DNA from: SIG565 sp045646145
GTDB taxonomy: Bacteria > Bacillota > Clostridia > Oscillospirales > Acutalibacteraceae
Reading direction: 5' to 3'
DNA length: 46,709 nucleotides
Assembly: GCA_045646145.1 (NCBI GenBank)
Contig: JAZRKE010000038.1
Span: 1 to 46,709 of the forward strand
Each line of letters starts with the position of its first letter. The first letter of the stretch is position 1. Made by a program: the position numbers and the translations under genes. The notes beneath the pieces are model-generated. The model did no database searches. It was not told where the DNA came from and saw only the letters and a list, made by a program, of their open reading frames with translations. Shown in pieces: positions 1 through 7,953 of this stretch.

Positions 1-1
1 T

Positions 2-163
2 ATCTATGTGGAGCAGTACCTGGGTGACTTCACACCATTCGGACCAGCTGTGACACAGGCACTTAAGAGCACTGATGGCGTCATGATCTTCGACATCGTG
101 CATCTTAACAAGCACAAGCTCTGGGATGAGCTTGAGCAGGCAATGAAAAATGCAGAAGAATAA
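2..163 (+). CDS. C-terminal fragment of an unidentified protein (Bacteroidota-like)
   Basis: The open frame enters from the left edge and ends at TAA 161-163, giving about 53 residues that include YVEQYLGDFTPFGPAV, DGVMIFDIVHLNKHKLWDEL and a lysine/acid-rich end. The 'STDGVMIFDIVHL' stretch resembles the last beta-strand/helix of a TIM-barrel sugar-acting enzyme, which would fit its place just before a SusC gene, but the fragment is too short to name. It lies 33 bases before the SusC start and probably belongs to the same polysaccharide-utilisation locus. Codon use (CTT, GAG, AAG, ATC) matches the SusC gene and differs from everything to the right of base 1204. Confidence 0.5.
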   Translation: MYVEQYLGDFTPFGPAVTQALKSTDGVMIFDIVHLNKHKLWDELEQAMKNAEE

Positions 164-196
164 ACACAATACTTTTATAAACTAACCAATTATTCA

Positions 197-1252
197 ATGA
201 AAGCGATTTTCAAGAATCTGATCAGTTCCTTTGTCGCAAAGGCTGCTGTGTCTGTGGTTGCTGTTTTCCTTATGGGGGGGGCAACTCTATCTGCACAGCC
301 TGTAGTCAAGGGAAAGGTGACTGATGCCAGCGGTCAGCCGCTCATCGGAGTCACAGTCATTGTCAGTGGAACCTCTAATGGAACAATGACAGATGAGAAC
401 GGAAATTACAACATTTCTGTAAAGAATGGTGATGTGCTTGAATTCGTTTGCCTCGGAATGGCCACCAAGACATTCGAGTGCGACGGTTCTATCTCATTAC
501 TGAATGTAAGCCTCGAAGAGGATACTACTTTTCTCGAGGAAACTATTGTGGTCGGTTATGGTACACAGAAGAAGTCTTCAATGACAAGTGCCGTTTCTGC
601 CATCAAGGGTGACGAGCTCCTCAAAGCTCCTTCTACAAACGTTTCACAGCTCCTTGCCGGAAAGCTTACTGGTGTATCTTCAGTTCAGGAGTCGGGTGAG
701 CCGGGCCTCGACCAGGCATCGCTTAAGATCCGTGGTTCCGTTTATGGAGTGGCTTATGTTGTGGACGGTTTCCCTGTAGATAATATCAATGACATTGACC
801 CTGCTGACGTAGAGAGTATCTCGGTTCTTAAGGATGGTGCATCTGCTGCAGTGTACGGTCTTCAGAGTGCCGGTGGTGTGATCATCGTTACAACTAAGAA
901 AGGTGAAAAAGGTAAGCCAAGGATTTCATACAATGCTTCACTCGGAGCCTCAATGAATGCCAATTTCCCTGACTTCATGAATGGCCCTCAGTTCGCTTAC
1001 TGGTACAATATGGCCCAGATGATGGACCAGCTTGCTAATGGAACAATCTCAGATCGCAGCCAGTACAAGCCATATTTCACTCAGGAGAATATCGCTGCAA
1101 TGCAGAACGGTGATCCTACTGACGGCTGGGACAATGTTGACTATATCGACAGAGTGTTCGGTACTGGTTTCACTCAGAAGCACAATGTGACCGTTCAGGG
1201 TGGTATGAAAAGTTCGGAATTCCAAGACAAAGCGGAATTGCAAAAAACCTGA
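197..1252 (+). CDS. SusC/RagA-type TonB-linked outer-membrane receptor, 3' truncated by a sequence join
   Basis: This is the N-terminal ~335 residues of a receptor that is usually about 1000 residues. Residues 1-33 are a signal peptide ending near LSAQ. Residues 36-115 are the carboxypeptidase-regulatory-like domain (VKGKVTDASGQPLIGVTV). The TonB/plug motif EETIVVGYGTQKK follows at about 116-128, and then the plug domain (LLAGKLTGV, LKIRG, VVDGFPVDNINDIDPADVES, SAGGVIIVTTKKG). The family moves glycans or peptides through the outer membrane with a SusD lipoprotein. Frame and similarity are good to about base 1200; the last ~16 codons (to a TGA at 1250-1252) run through trmO sequence in the wrong frame, so the true C-terminus is missing. 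There is no Shine-Dalgarno upstream, as is usual in Bacteroidota. A run of eight G lies in the signal-peptide codons. Confidence 0.9.
   Translation: MKAIFKNLISSFVAKAAVSVVAVFLMGGATLSAQPVVKGKVTDASGQPLIGVTVIVSGTSNGTMTDENGNYNISVKNGDVLEFVCLGMATKTFECDGSISLLNVSLEEDTTFLEETIVVGYGTQKKSSMTSAVSAIKGDELLKAPSTNVSQLLAGKLTGVSSVQESGEPGLDQASLKIRGSVYGVAYVVDGFPVDNINDIDPADVESISVLKDGASAAVYGLQSAGGVIIVTTKKGEKGKPRISYNASLGASMNANFPDFMNGPQFAYWYNMAQMMDQLANGTISDRSQYKPYFTQENIAAMQNGDPTDGWDNVDYIDRVFGTGFTQKHNVTVQGGMKSSEFQDKAELQKT
1198..1210. other. Join between Bacteroidota-like and Clostridia-like DNA
   Basis: Left of about 1204 the sequence reads as SusC in one frame (HNVTVQGG). From 1204 it reads as trmO in another frame (YEKFGIPRQSGIAKNL). 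Both genes are cut in their interior at the same place, and codon use, AT content and ribosome-binding style change there. No transposase, inverted repeat or target duplication is visible. An assembly or library chimera is the simplest reading. Confidence 0.8.
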
Positions 1253-1851
1253 CCTCAAAAATTATATTTGAGCCTGATTATCGAAATCACGATGCTCTGC
1301 GCGGAATTGAGGGCTTTTCACATCTGTGGCTGATTTTTGATTTTTCACTTGCACATCGTGAAATTTGGTCGCCTACCGTAAGACCTCCACGGCTAGGAGG
1401 TAACGAAAAACGTGGAGTTTTTGCAACCCGTTCCCCTTTCAGACCTAACTCATTAGGACTTTCGTGTGTGGAACTATTAAAAATTGAACAGAATGAAAAT
1501 GACGGGCAGATTTTAATTGTGAGCGGCGCCGATTTGCTCAATAATACACCGATTTATGATGTAAAGCCCTATATCCCTTACGCCGACTCTTACCCCGAGG
1601 CTACAGGTGGTTTTACCGAGGAAATTGATTATAAAAAGCTTAATGTTATATTCCCTGAAGAGCTTTTAAACATTATTCCAAAAGAAAAAAGACAGGGCTT
1701 AATTGATATTTTGGCAGAGGACCCTCGCCCTTCTTACCAAAACGACGGGGATAGGATTTACAGTATGCTTTTTGATAGGTTTGATATTCATTTTAAAATA
1801 AACGAAAACACGCTAACGATTATAAAAATAGACAAAAAAACCACCGAATAA
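1204..1851 (+). CDS. trmO: TrmO/TsaA-family tRNA m6t6A37 methyltransferase, 5' truncated
   Basis: Reading in frame from 1204 gives KFGIPRQSG, RGIEGFSHLWLIFDFS, PTVRPPRLGGN, RGVFATRSPFRPNSLGLS and VSGADLLNNTPIYDVKPYIPYADS, the hallmark order of the TrmO (UPF0066) family. This enzyme uses SAM to N6-methylate t6A37 in tRNAs that read ACY codons. About 215 residues are present; the first ~20 (start codon and the SAM-contacting N-terminus) are lost at the join. A GTG at 1468 in mid-protein is not the start. The C-terminal domain (residues ~150-215, LNVIFPEELLNIIPKEKRQGLIDIL, DRFDIHFKINENTLTII) is complete. The gene is convergent with ispH-rpsA and shares a terminator with it. Confidence 0.9.
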   Translation, partial: YEKFGIPRQSGIAKNLTSKIIFEPDYRNHDALRGIEGFSHLWLIFDFSLAHREIWSPTVRPPRLGGNEKRGVFATRSPFRPNSLGLSCVELLKIEQNENDGQILIVSGADLLNNTPIYDVKPYIPYADSYPEATGGFTEEIDYKKLNVIFPEELLNIIPKEKRQGLIDILAEDPRPSYQNDGDRIYSMLFDRFDIHFKINENTLTIIKIDKKTTE

Positions 1852-1866
1852 TCGGCGGTTTTTAAT
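1834..1866. terminator. Bidirectional intrinsic terminator
   Basis: The stem ACCACCGA-ATAA-TCGGCGGT is followed by T-rich sequence on + and by seven T on -. One base pair is A.C on + but G.U on -, so it folds better for the minus-strand gene ispH-rpsA. It sits between two convergent stop codons and overlaps the trmO stop. Confidence 0.8.
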
Positions 1867-1867
1867 T

Positions 1868-3916
1868 TTATTCAGCTTCGGTAGCTTCCACTTCTTCTAC
1901 AGTTTCTGCTGCCTCTACGGGAACTTCAACGGTTTCTTCAGCAATCTCTTCTACTGCAGGCTCTTCGGGAAGAAGGGCACGGATGGAAAGGCTTACGCGC
2001 TTTTTATCATCATCAATAGCGGTGATTTTAACTTCAACAGTCTGACCTACCTTTAGTTCATCCTGAGTTTTAGTAACGTGCTTATTAGCAATCTGAGAAA
2101 TGTGAATAAGACCGTCAACACCGGGGAGTATACGGGCAAAAGCGCCGTATGAAGTAAGGCTTACGATGGTTACCTCTACGGTATCGTCAAGCTTATAGGT
2201 GTTATTAAAGATAACCCACGGATTATCCTCGGGTTTTTTGTAGCCTAAAGAAATCTTTTTCTTATCAATATCAATATCCTTAACATATACTTCTACAGTA
2301 TCGCCTACGAGAACAACCTCGCTGGGATTCTTAATACGGGTCCAGGAAAGTTCGGAAATATGTACCATACCGTCAACACCGCCGATATCAACGAATGCGC
2401 CGTATGAGGTTAAGGACTTAACAGTACCTGTATAACGGTCGCCCACAGCGATAGACTCCCAAACCTTTGCAGCGGCAGCCTTTTTAGCTTCAAGCAGAAC
2501 ACTCTTAATTGAACCTACAGCTCTTCTGCCCCTGCCGATTTCGATAATTCTGAACTGAACATCGGTACCCTTAAGGTCTTCGGTAGCTTCGTTTCTTGAA
2601 AGAGTTGCTAAGGATGCGGGAACGAAAACTCGAGCACCTTCTGTGCTTACGATTACACCGCCCTTAATAACATCGGTTACGGTGCCGCTTAAAATCTCGC
2701 CAGACTCTTTAGCTTTTATAATATTATCCCAACCGGCAATAGCATCATAACGCTTCTTGGAAAGCATTGCTGTTCCTTCTTGGTCGTTGGTACGCATAAT
2801 GATAAGATTAATCTTATCACCAACGCTTACTGCAGTTTTTAAATCAACCTCTGAGAAAGAAAACTCATCGCGTGTTACATAGCCTGTAAGTCCGCGACCG
2901 TAATCAACCTGAACCTCAGTGTCGGTAACAGCTAAAACTGTTCCCACAACCTTTTTATCATCGTTAAGGGAGCTGAGAGATGCTTCAAATGCCTCCTCGT
3001 CAGTCATATCCTCAAAGCTTTTTTGAGCGATTTCTTGTTCCTCGGTAATCTGCTCATTAACCGGTTCAAAATTTTCCATGGTATTAATTACCTCCTTTAT
3101 TATGCCCGCCGGCGTAGATGCGCCGGCTATAACCCCCACGCTGTTTCCACCTATAAAAAATTCCTTTTGCAGTTCTGCTGCAGTTTCTATTAAATAAGTG
3201 TTTTTACAAAAGGACGAACAAACATCAAATAATTTTGCTGTGTTTGAACTGTGCCTGCCACCGATAACTATCATTATATCGTGTGTACGGGCTAGTTCCT
3301 CTGCCTCTTGCTGACGCACAGACGTAGCACTACATATTGTATCAAAAATATGCGCATTTGTACATACTTTTTTTAAAATTTTACAGCATTTTTCAAAGGT
3401 TTTTTTGCGAAATGTGGTCTGAGAAGCCACACAAACCCTTCTTTTTTCGAAATTTGAATGAATTCTGAGAATTTCTTCTAGTTGCTCTTCATTAGAAAAC
3501 ACATATTTTTCACCGCTTATGTGCCCGAGAATTCCTATAACCTCGTGGTGTTTCTCATCTCCAGCCACCAAAACAACATCACCGTTATCAGAACTCTCCT
3601 TAACGATTTTATGAATTTTTGCAACAAATGGACACGTCGCGTCACATATCTCTAAGTCATAATTCTCAGCCTCGCGATAAACGCTTTCGGGTACACCGTG
3701 AGAACGGATAACCAGCACCGAATCGGCATCGGCCTCGCTCGGAGAATTAACGGTTTTAACACCGCGCTCTGATAGTTCTTGTACCAGTTGAGGATTATGA
3801 ATTATAGGTCCTAGGGTAGAAACCTTTTTGCCGTTATCGAGTAGTTCATACACCATATTTACTGCACGGTCTACTCCGAAACAAAAGCCCGCGGTTTTAG
3901 CAAGTGTAATTTTCAT
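1868..3916 (-). CDS. ispH-rpsA: IspH (HMBPP reductase) fused to four S1 RNA-binding domains
   Basis: The first ~285 residues are 4-hydroxy-3-methylbut-2-enyl diphosphate reductase, the last step of the MEP isoprenoid pathway. The three [4Fe-4S] cysteines lie in GFCFGV (12), DATCPF (~94) and ICSATS (~195), and the TxxRQQE segment is present. From ~310 on there are four S1 repeats (EVQVDYGRGLTGYV; GTVTDVIKGGVIV; GTVKSLTSYGAFVDIGGVDG; EVTIVSLTSYGAFARILPG) as in ribosomal protein S1, then an acidic tail of Glu/Val/Ala. Length 682 fits the bifunctional IspH/S1 of many Clostridia. It lies 4 bases after cmk, the usual clostridial neighbour, and closes the operon. The two activities have not been proven to cooperate; that part is inference. 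Confidence 0.95.
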   Translation of the reverse strand: MKITLAKTAGFCFGVDRAVNMVYELLDNGKKVSTLGPIIHNPQLVQELSERGVKTVNSPSEADADSVLVIRSHGVPESVYREAENYDLEICDATCPFVAKIHKIVKESSDNGDVVLVAGDEKHHEVIGILGHISGEKYVFSNEEQLEEILRIHSNFEKRRVCVASQTTFRKKTFEKCCKILKKVCTNAHIFDTICSATSVRQQEAEELARTHDIMIVIGGRHSSNTAKLFDVCSSFCKNTYLIETAAELQKEFFIGGNSVGVIAGASTPAGIIKEVINTMENFEPVNEQITEEQEIAQKSFEDMTDEEAFEASLSSLNDDKKVVGTVLAVTDTEVQVDYGRGLTGYVTRDEFSFSEVDLKTAVSVGDKINLIIMRTNDQEGTAMLSKKRYDAIAGWDNIIKAKESGEILSGTVTDVIKGGVIVSTEGARVFVPASLATLSRNEATEDLKGTDVQFRIIEIGRGRRAVGSIKSVLLEAKKAAAAKVWESIAVGDRYTGTVKSLTSYGAFVDIGGVDGMVHISELSWTRIKNPSEVVLVGDTVEVYVKDIDIDKKKISLGYKKPEDNPWVIFNNTYKLDDTVEVTIVSLTSYGAFARILPGVDGLIHISQIANKHVTKTQDELKVGQTVEVKITAIDDDKKRVSLSIRALLPEEPAVEEIAEETVEVPVEAAETVEEVEATEAE

Positions 3917-3920
3917 TACA

Positions 3921-4583
3921 TTACATACGCTCCTCTATAATTTTTACAAGCTCATCTATATTTGTCTGCAAATCTTTTTCGGAGCTGTCATACAGTATAG
4001 AATTTTCGGCAGGCCTCAGTGGAGCTATTTCACGGTGGGAATCGTTATAATCGCGCTTCTCAATATCGGCTAAAACATCTTCAAATGACACACTTTCTCC
4101 CTTTTCGATAAGCTCTTTATATCTGCGCTCAGCTCGAATTTCGGCAGACGCCGTTAAGAAAATCTTAATTTTGGCATCGGGCAATACTACCGTGCCAATA
4201 TCTCTGCCGTCCATAATAACATTATTTTCTCTTGCAATTTTTCGCTGCATTTCGAGCAAAAATGCCCTGACCTGCGGCTTCGCCGATACAGCAGAAGCCA
4301 TCATAGACGCATCGGGTGTGCGGATTTCGGCGGTTACATCAGTTCCGTCTAAAAAGACATGCTGAACACCGTCTATATATTTAAAATCCACATCGGTTTG
4401 GGCTAAAATTGTATCGATATCACAGTCAAGCTTGGTATCGTACCCGAGATTCAAAAATTTCAAACCCGTTGCTCTGTAAAGCGCCCCCGTATCAACATAT
4501 AAAAATCCAAGTTTTTTTGCAGCCGCCTTGGCTATTGTGCTTTTACCTGCTCCTGCCGGACCGTCAATTGCTACTGCTATCAT
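3921..4583 (-). CDS. cmk: (d)CMP kinase
   Basis: The 220-residue protein starts MIAVAIDGPAGAGKST, the Walker A of cytidylate kinase. It continues with YVDTGALYRA (CMP site), the MDGRDIGTVVLPDAKIKIFLTAS motif typical of Cmk, RAERRYKEL and the RDYNDSHREIAPL lid. It phosphorylates CMP and dCMP with ATP. Full length. Its ATG overlaps the stop of the flavoprotein upstream (TAATG), implying translational coupling, and ispH-rpsA follows after 4 bases. Confidence 0.95.
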   Translation of the reverse strand: MIAVAIDGPAGAGKSTIAKAAAKKLGFLYVDTGALYRATGLKFLNLGYDTKLDCDIDTILAQTDVDFKYIDGVQHVFLDGTDVTAEIRTPDASMMASAVSAKPQVRAFLLEMQRKIARENNVIMDGRDIGTVVLPDAKIKIFLTASAEIRAERRYKELIEKGESVSFEDVLADIEKRDYNDSHREIAPLRPAENSILYDSSEKDLQTNIDELVKIIEERM

Positions 4584-5812
4584 TAAATACTTCCTCCTGC
4601 TAATGCGCCTGTTGAAAAGGCTATTTGTAAATTAAAGCCGCCGGTGTAGGCGTCTACATCTATAATTTCCCCTGCAAAATAGAGATTATCAATAATTTTT
4701 GACTCCATTGTAGCAGGATTTATTTCCTTTACACTAATTCCGCCGCTTGTAATTATGGCTTCATCTATATCTCGGAAATCGGTTGGGTGGAGTGTAAGAT
4801 TTTTTATCACATTTACAAGCTCTGACCTTTGCTGCTTTGTAATCTGATTAACCCGAGTGCCACTGTCAATTCCCGAAAGTTTTATAATTATAGGAATAAG
4901 ACTTTTAGGCAAGAGCTTATCAAGCGAATTTGCTATAATCTTACCACTGAACTCATTAAAATCACGTTGAATTCTTGCATCCAACTGTTCATTGGTCAAT
5001 GCCGGTTTTAAATCAATAACAACCTTATAATCTGTGGGTTTTCCCTTTCGCATATGCGCTGAAGCGCTAAGTGTTAAAGGACCCGAAATACCGAAATGGG
5101 TAAATAGCATTTCACCTAAGAGTTCGAAAGCAGGCTTTTTCTTATCATTAAAATAAAGAGATAGCGTTACGTTCTTTAAGGAAAGCCCTGAGAGAGCCGA
5201 ACAAAAGCCCTCGTGAATTTTTAAAGGAACTAACGAGGGGGTAAGGGCTGTTACAGTGTGCCCTAAAGCCTCTGCCATCTCATAACCGTCGCCCGTTGAG
5301 CCCGTTAAATGATAGGATTTGCCGCCTGTGGCGAGGACTACGGCATCAAAATATAATTCCTCGCCGCTTTTGAGTGTAACGCCCTTTACGGCCCCGTTCT
5401 CGGTAATTATACCACCGACCGCCGAATTTACTATTTTAGCGCCGCTCTGCTTGGTCTTTTTAACCAGCGCATCGACAATATCGACCGATTTATCGCTTAC
5501 GGGAAACACTCTGTTACCTCTCTCTGTTTTAAGGGGAACATCCGCATTTTCAAAAAAGGCAATAGTATCGAGGGCGGAAAATTTTGAGAATGCCGAATAT
5601 AAAAACTTACCGTTTTTAGTTGTATTGGAAATTAAAGTGTCAACAGAACAGTTATTGGTTACGTTGCATCTGCCCTTTCCAGTAATCATAACCTTACGGC
5701 AAGGCCTTTCCATCTTTTCGAAAACGGTAACGCTATGACCGTTTTCTGCCGCCTTTACAGCCGCCATTAATCCTGCTGCTCCGCCGCCTATAACTGCCAC
5801 CTTTTTTGGCAT
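4583..5812 (-). CDS. HI0933/YhiN-family FAD-dependent flavoprotein
   Basis: The 409-residue protein begins with a dinucleotide-binding fold (VAVIGGGAAGLMAAVKAAENG), then CRKVMITGKGRCNVTNN, the signature of the HI0933 (YhiN, BaiN-like) family. VVLATGGKSYHLTGSTGDGYEMAEALGH and a C-terminal FAD-contact block (YFAGEIIDVDAYTGGFNLQIAFSTG) follow. The family contains soluble two-domain flavoproteins; some were proposed as 3-dehydro-bile acid reductases, but the general physiological reaction is unsettled. It is first gene of the operon, coupled to cmk by a TAATG overlap. The promoter lies just upstream. Confidence 0.85.
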   Translation of the reverse strand: MPKKVAVIGGGAAGLMAAVKAAENGHSVTVFEKMERPCRKVMITGKGRCNVTNNCSVDTLISNTTKNGKFLYSAFSKFSALDTIAFFENADVPLKTERGNRVFPVSDKSVDIVDALVKKTKQSGAKIVNSAVGGIITENGAVKGVTLKSGEELYFDAVVLATGGKSYHLTGSTGDGYEMAEALGHTVTALTPSLVPLKIHEGFCSALSGLSLKNVTLSLYFNDKKKPAFELLGEMLFTHFGISGPLTLSASAHMRKGKPTDYKVVIDLKPALTNEQLDARIQRDFNEFSGKIIANSLDKLLPKSLIPIIIKLSGIDSGTRVNQITKQQRSELVNVIKNLTLHPTDFRDIDEAIITSGGISVKEINPATMESKIIDNLYFAGEIIDVDAYTGGFNLQIAFSTGALAGGSI

Positions 5813-5838
5813 TTCTCTTCCCCCCTATCATAATTTAT

Positions 5839-5867
5839 ATTTTAACAAAAAATAAGTGAAATGTAAA
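5839..5867 (-). promoter_or_regulatory. SigA-type promoter of the flavoprotein-cmk-ispH operon
   Basis: On the minus strand, TTTACA (5867-5862) is separated by 17 bases from TAAAAT (5844-5839). It lies directly after the RNase Y terminator and about 27 bases before the flavoprotein ATG. Confidence 0.75.
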
Positions 5868-5899
5868 GAAAATTCCCCACAGCTTTTCTGTGGGGAATT
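5864..5899 (-). terminator. RNase Y terminator
   Basis: Perfect 12-bp stem AATTCCCCACAG / CTGTGGGGAATT (5871-5899) with a 5-base loop, followed on the minus strand by TTTTCTTT. It starts four bases after the RNase Y stop codon. Confidence 0.9.
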
Positions 5900-5903
5900 A
5901 AAA

Positions 5904-7445
5904 TTATTTAGCGTAGTCAACCGCTCTGTTTTCACGGATAACGTTTACCTTAATCTGACCCGGATATTCAAGCTCATTTTCAAAGCGTTGAGCAATATCG
6001 TGAGCTACGATTACCATCTCATCATCACTGACAAGCTCAGGTTTAACAATAATGCGAACTTCGCGTCCTGCCTGAATAGCATAGGAGCGTTCTACACCCT
6101 TGAAGGAATTGGCGATTTCCTCAAGTTTTTCAAGACGCTTAATGTAGTTTTCAATATTCTCGCGCCTTGCTCCCGGGCGTGCGGCAGAAATAGCATCAGC
6201 CGCCTGAACAATACAGGCAACAACTGTTTTTGCCTCAACATCTCCGTGGTGAGCGTGGATAGCGTGGATAACGTCCTCGTTTTCCTTGAACTTACGGGCG
6301 GCTTCAACACCGAGTTGAATATGCGAGCCCTCTTGCTCATGGTCAAGCGCCTTACCAATATCGTGAAGAAGACCTGCACGCTTAGCAAGTGTTACATTTG
6401 CGCCGATTTCGGCAGCAATTATGCCTGATAAGTGGCAAACCTCTAAGGAATGGTTAAGGACACTCTGACCGTAGCTTGTACGGTATTTAAGTTTTCCGAG
6501 AAGTTTTACAAGCTCAGGGTTGAGATTACGTATACCCGCTTCAAGCATTGCTCTTTCGCCCTCTTGCTTAATGGTAGCCTCAACCTCAGCGGTGGCTTTA
6601 TTTATCATTTCTTCAATTCTTGCGGGGTGAATTCGTCCATCCTGAATCAGTTTTTCAAGAGTGAGACGCGCGATTTCACGCCTTACAGGGTCGAAGCACG
6701 AAACGGTAATAGCCTCGGGTGTATCATCGATAATAAGGTCGGCACCCGTAGCGGTTTCAAGAGCACGAATATTTCTACCTTCCCTACCGATAATTCTACC
6801 CTTCATTTCATCGTTGGGCAGTTCTACTACCGACACGGTAATTTCAGAGGTATGGTCGGCCGCGCAACGCTGAATAGCGTGGCCCACAATTTCACGGGCC
6901 ATTTTTTCCGATTCTTCCTTAGTTTGACGCTCGTACTCGAGGATTTTAACTGCCTTCTCGTGGTTTAACTCACCATCAAGCATTGATAATAAATGGTCCT
7001 TAGCCTGTTGCTTGGTAAAGCCTGAGATTTTCTCAAGCATTTCAATCTGGCTACGCTTAATTACCTCACATTCCTCAATTTTTGCATCAATTTCCTTGGC
7101 TTTTAATGCTAATTTTTCTTCCTTAGCTTCCAAATTTTCAATTTTTCTGTCTAACGCTTCTTCTTTTTGCTGAAGACGGTTTTCACTGCGCTGAATATCG
7201 CTTCTGCGCTCTCTTAAGTCACGCTCGGTCTCCTGACGGAGCTGATGAACCTCGTCCTTAGCTTCGATAAGAAGCTCTTTTTTCTTGGTTTCGGCATTTT
7301 TAATTGCGTCGTTTAAAATTCTTCTTGCTTCATCCTTTGCAGTGCCTATTGCAGTTTTATCCGCTTTACTTCTGTAAGCTGAACCGCCAAAGAAGCCAAT
7401 TACTCCAAGAATTAAAGCCGCAATGCCGCCAATGATAAATGGCAT
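5904..7445 (-). CDS. rny: Ribonuclease Y
   Basis: 513 residues from ATG 7445, chosen because an AGGTG site lies 8 bases upstream; a 28-residue longer reading has no such site. The order is: N-terminal membrane anchor (IIGGIAALILGVIGFFGGSAY), long charged coiled coil (~30-200), KH domain (GRIIGREGRNIRALE), HD domain (HSLEVCHLSG..LLHDIGKALDHE, with the metal-binding HD pair) and a C-terminal domain ending VNVIRENRAVDYAK. RNase Y is the membrane-bound endonuclease that starts mRNA decay in many Firmicutes. It is monocistronic: own promoter at 7837-7865, own terminator, and a very long structured 5' leader. Confidence 0.97.
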   Translation of the reverse strand: MPFIIGGIAALILGVIGFFGGSAYRSKADKTAIGTAKDEARRILNDAIKNAETKKKELLIEAKDEVHQLRQETERDLRERRSDIQRSENRLQQKEEALDRKIENLEAKEEKLALKAKEIDAKIEECEVIKRSQIEMLEKISGFTKQQAKDHLLSMLDGELNHEKAVKILEYERQTKEESEKMAREIVGHAIQRCAADHTSEITVSVVELPNDEMKGRIIGREGRNIRALETATGADLIIDDTPEAITVSCFDPVRREIARLTLEKLIQDGRIHPARIEEMINKATAEVEATIKQEGERAMLEAGIRNLNPELVKLLGKLKYRTSYGQSVLNHSLEVCHLSGIIAAEIGANVTLAKRAGLLHDIGKALDHEQEGSHIQLGVEAARKFKENEDVIHAIHAHHGDVEAKTVVACIVQAADAISAARPGARRENIENYIKRLEKLEEIANSFKGVERSYAIQAGREVRIIVKPELVSDDEMVIVAHDIAQRFENELEYPGQIKVNVIRENRAVDYAK

Positions 7446-7830
7446 ATTCAATGCACCTCTTTTCTGTAGTGTGGCAGAACACAAAGCCTGCCCGATTTCG
7501 CTCGCCGATTTTAAAATACGGCTTCGCACTTATTCTTGCAAGGTACACACCTTGCTTCAAAATTCTTGCTTTGCCGAATATTAAACTCGGAGGCAGAAAT
7601 TCTTAATACCTACTAAACAAAAAATTTTTATATAAAACAACGCCGACAAAACTTGTAATACTCTTGTATTTCAAGTTTTGAGGCAAAGTATTATGGAAAA
7701 TTTTGTTTCGCAGGAGTGGCAGTTCTTGTGTCCTGCCATACTAAATTACGACTTCAGTCGGGGTCGTATTTGCCCGGATATGTATTTATTATGAAACCGT
7801 TCGCCATACGGAAAATATATAAAACTTATC
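7446..7830 (-). ncRNA. Long structured 5' leader of rny
   Basis: The ~385 bases between the predicted start of transcription and the rny ATG contain no credible gene but several strong hairpins. These are 7647-7680 (14 bp with one mismatch, loop 4), TGGCAG-N10-CTGCCA at 7717-7738, GGCAG-N10-CTGCC at 7473-7492, and GCAAGGT-N4-ACCTTGC at 7538-7555. The two GGCAG hairpins share the same stem, and their loops contain TTGTGT and ACACAA, which can pair. The second one lies ~15 bases before the ribosome binding site. No known riboswitch consensus was recognised. It is probably a cis-acting control element. Confidence 0.55.
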
Positions 7831-7836
7831 ACAGAT

Positions 7837-7865
7837 ATTTTACCATTAATAGCGTAAAGTGTCAA
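7837..7865 (-). promoter_or_regulatory. rny promoter
   Basis: Minus strand: consensus TTGACA (7865-7860), spacer of exactly 17, and TAAAAT (7842-7837) preceded by TGG (extended -10). Transcription should begin near 7830, which defines the long leader. Confidence 0.85.
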
Positions 7866-7923
7866 GTTCAATATCACTAAAAGAATTATTAATAATTTAT
7901 ATATAGTTTTTTAGGGAAAAATG

Positions 7924-7932
7924 TGGTATAAT
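7924..7932 (+). promoter_or_regulatory. Extended -10 promoter of the phosphatidyltransferase gene
   Basis: TGGTATAAT (TGN plus consensus -10) at 7924-7932, with no good -35. The start of transcription would fall near 7939, which excludes the ATG at 7921 and supports the ATG at 7954. Confidence 0.65.
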
Positions 7933-7953
7933 CGCTATCAGGGTGATGATTTT

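Noticed and set aside
1287..1541. 84-codon minus ORF opposite trmO
   Set aside because: The plus frame encodes a clear TrmO, and this is its antisense shadow.
6450..6968. 172-codon plus ORF inside rny
   Set aside because: Antisense to the well-supported RNase Y, with no start signals.
7540..7830. T-box, ydaO, ZTP or cobalamin riboswitch in the rny leader
   Set aside because: The consensus cores of these classes were looked for by eye and not found. Only generic hairpins are seen.
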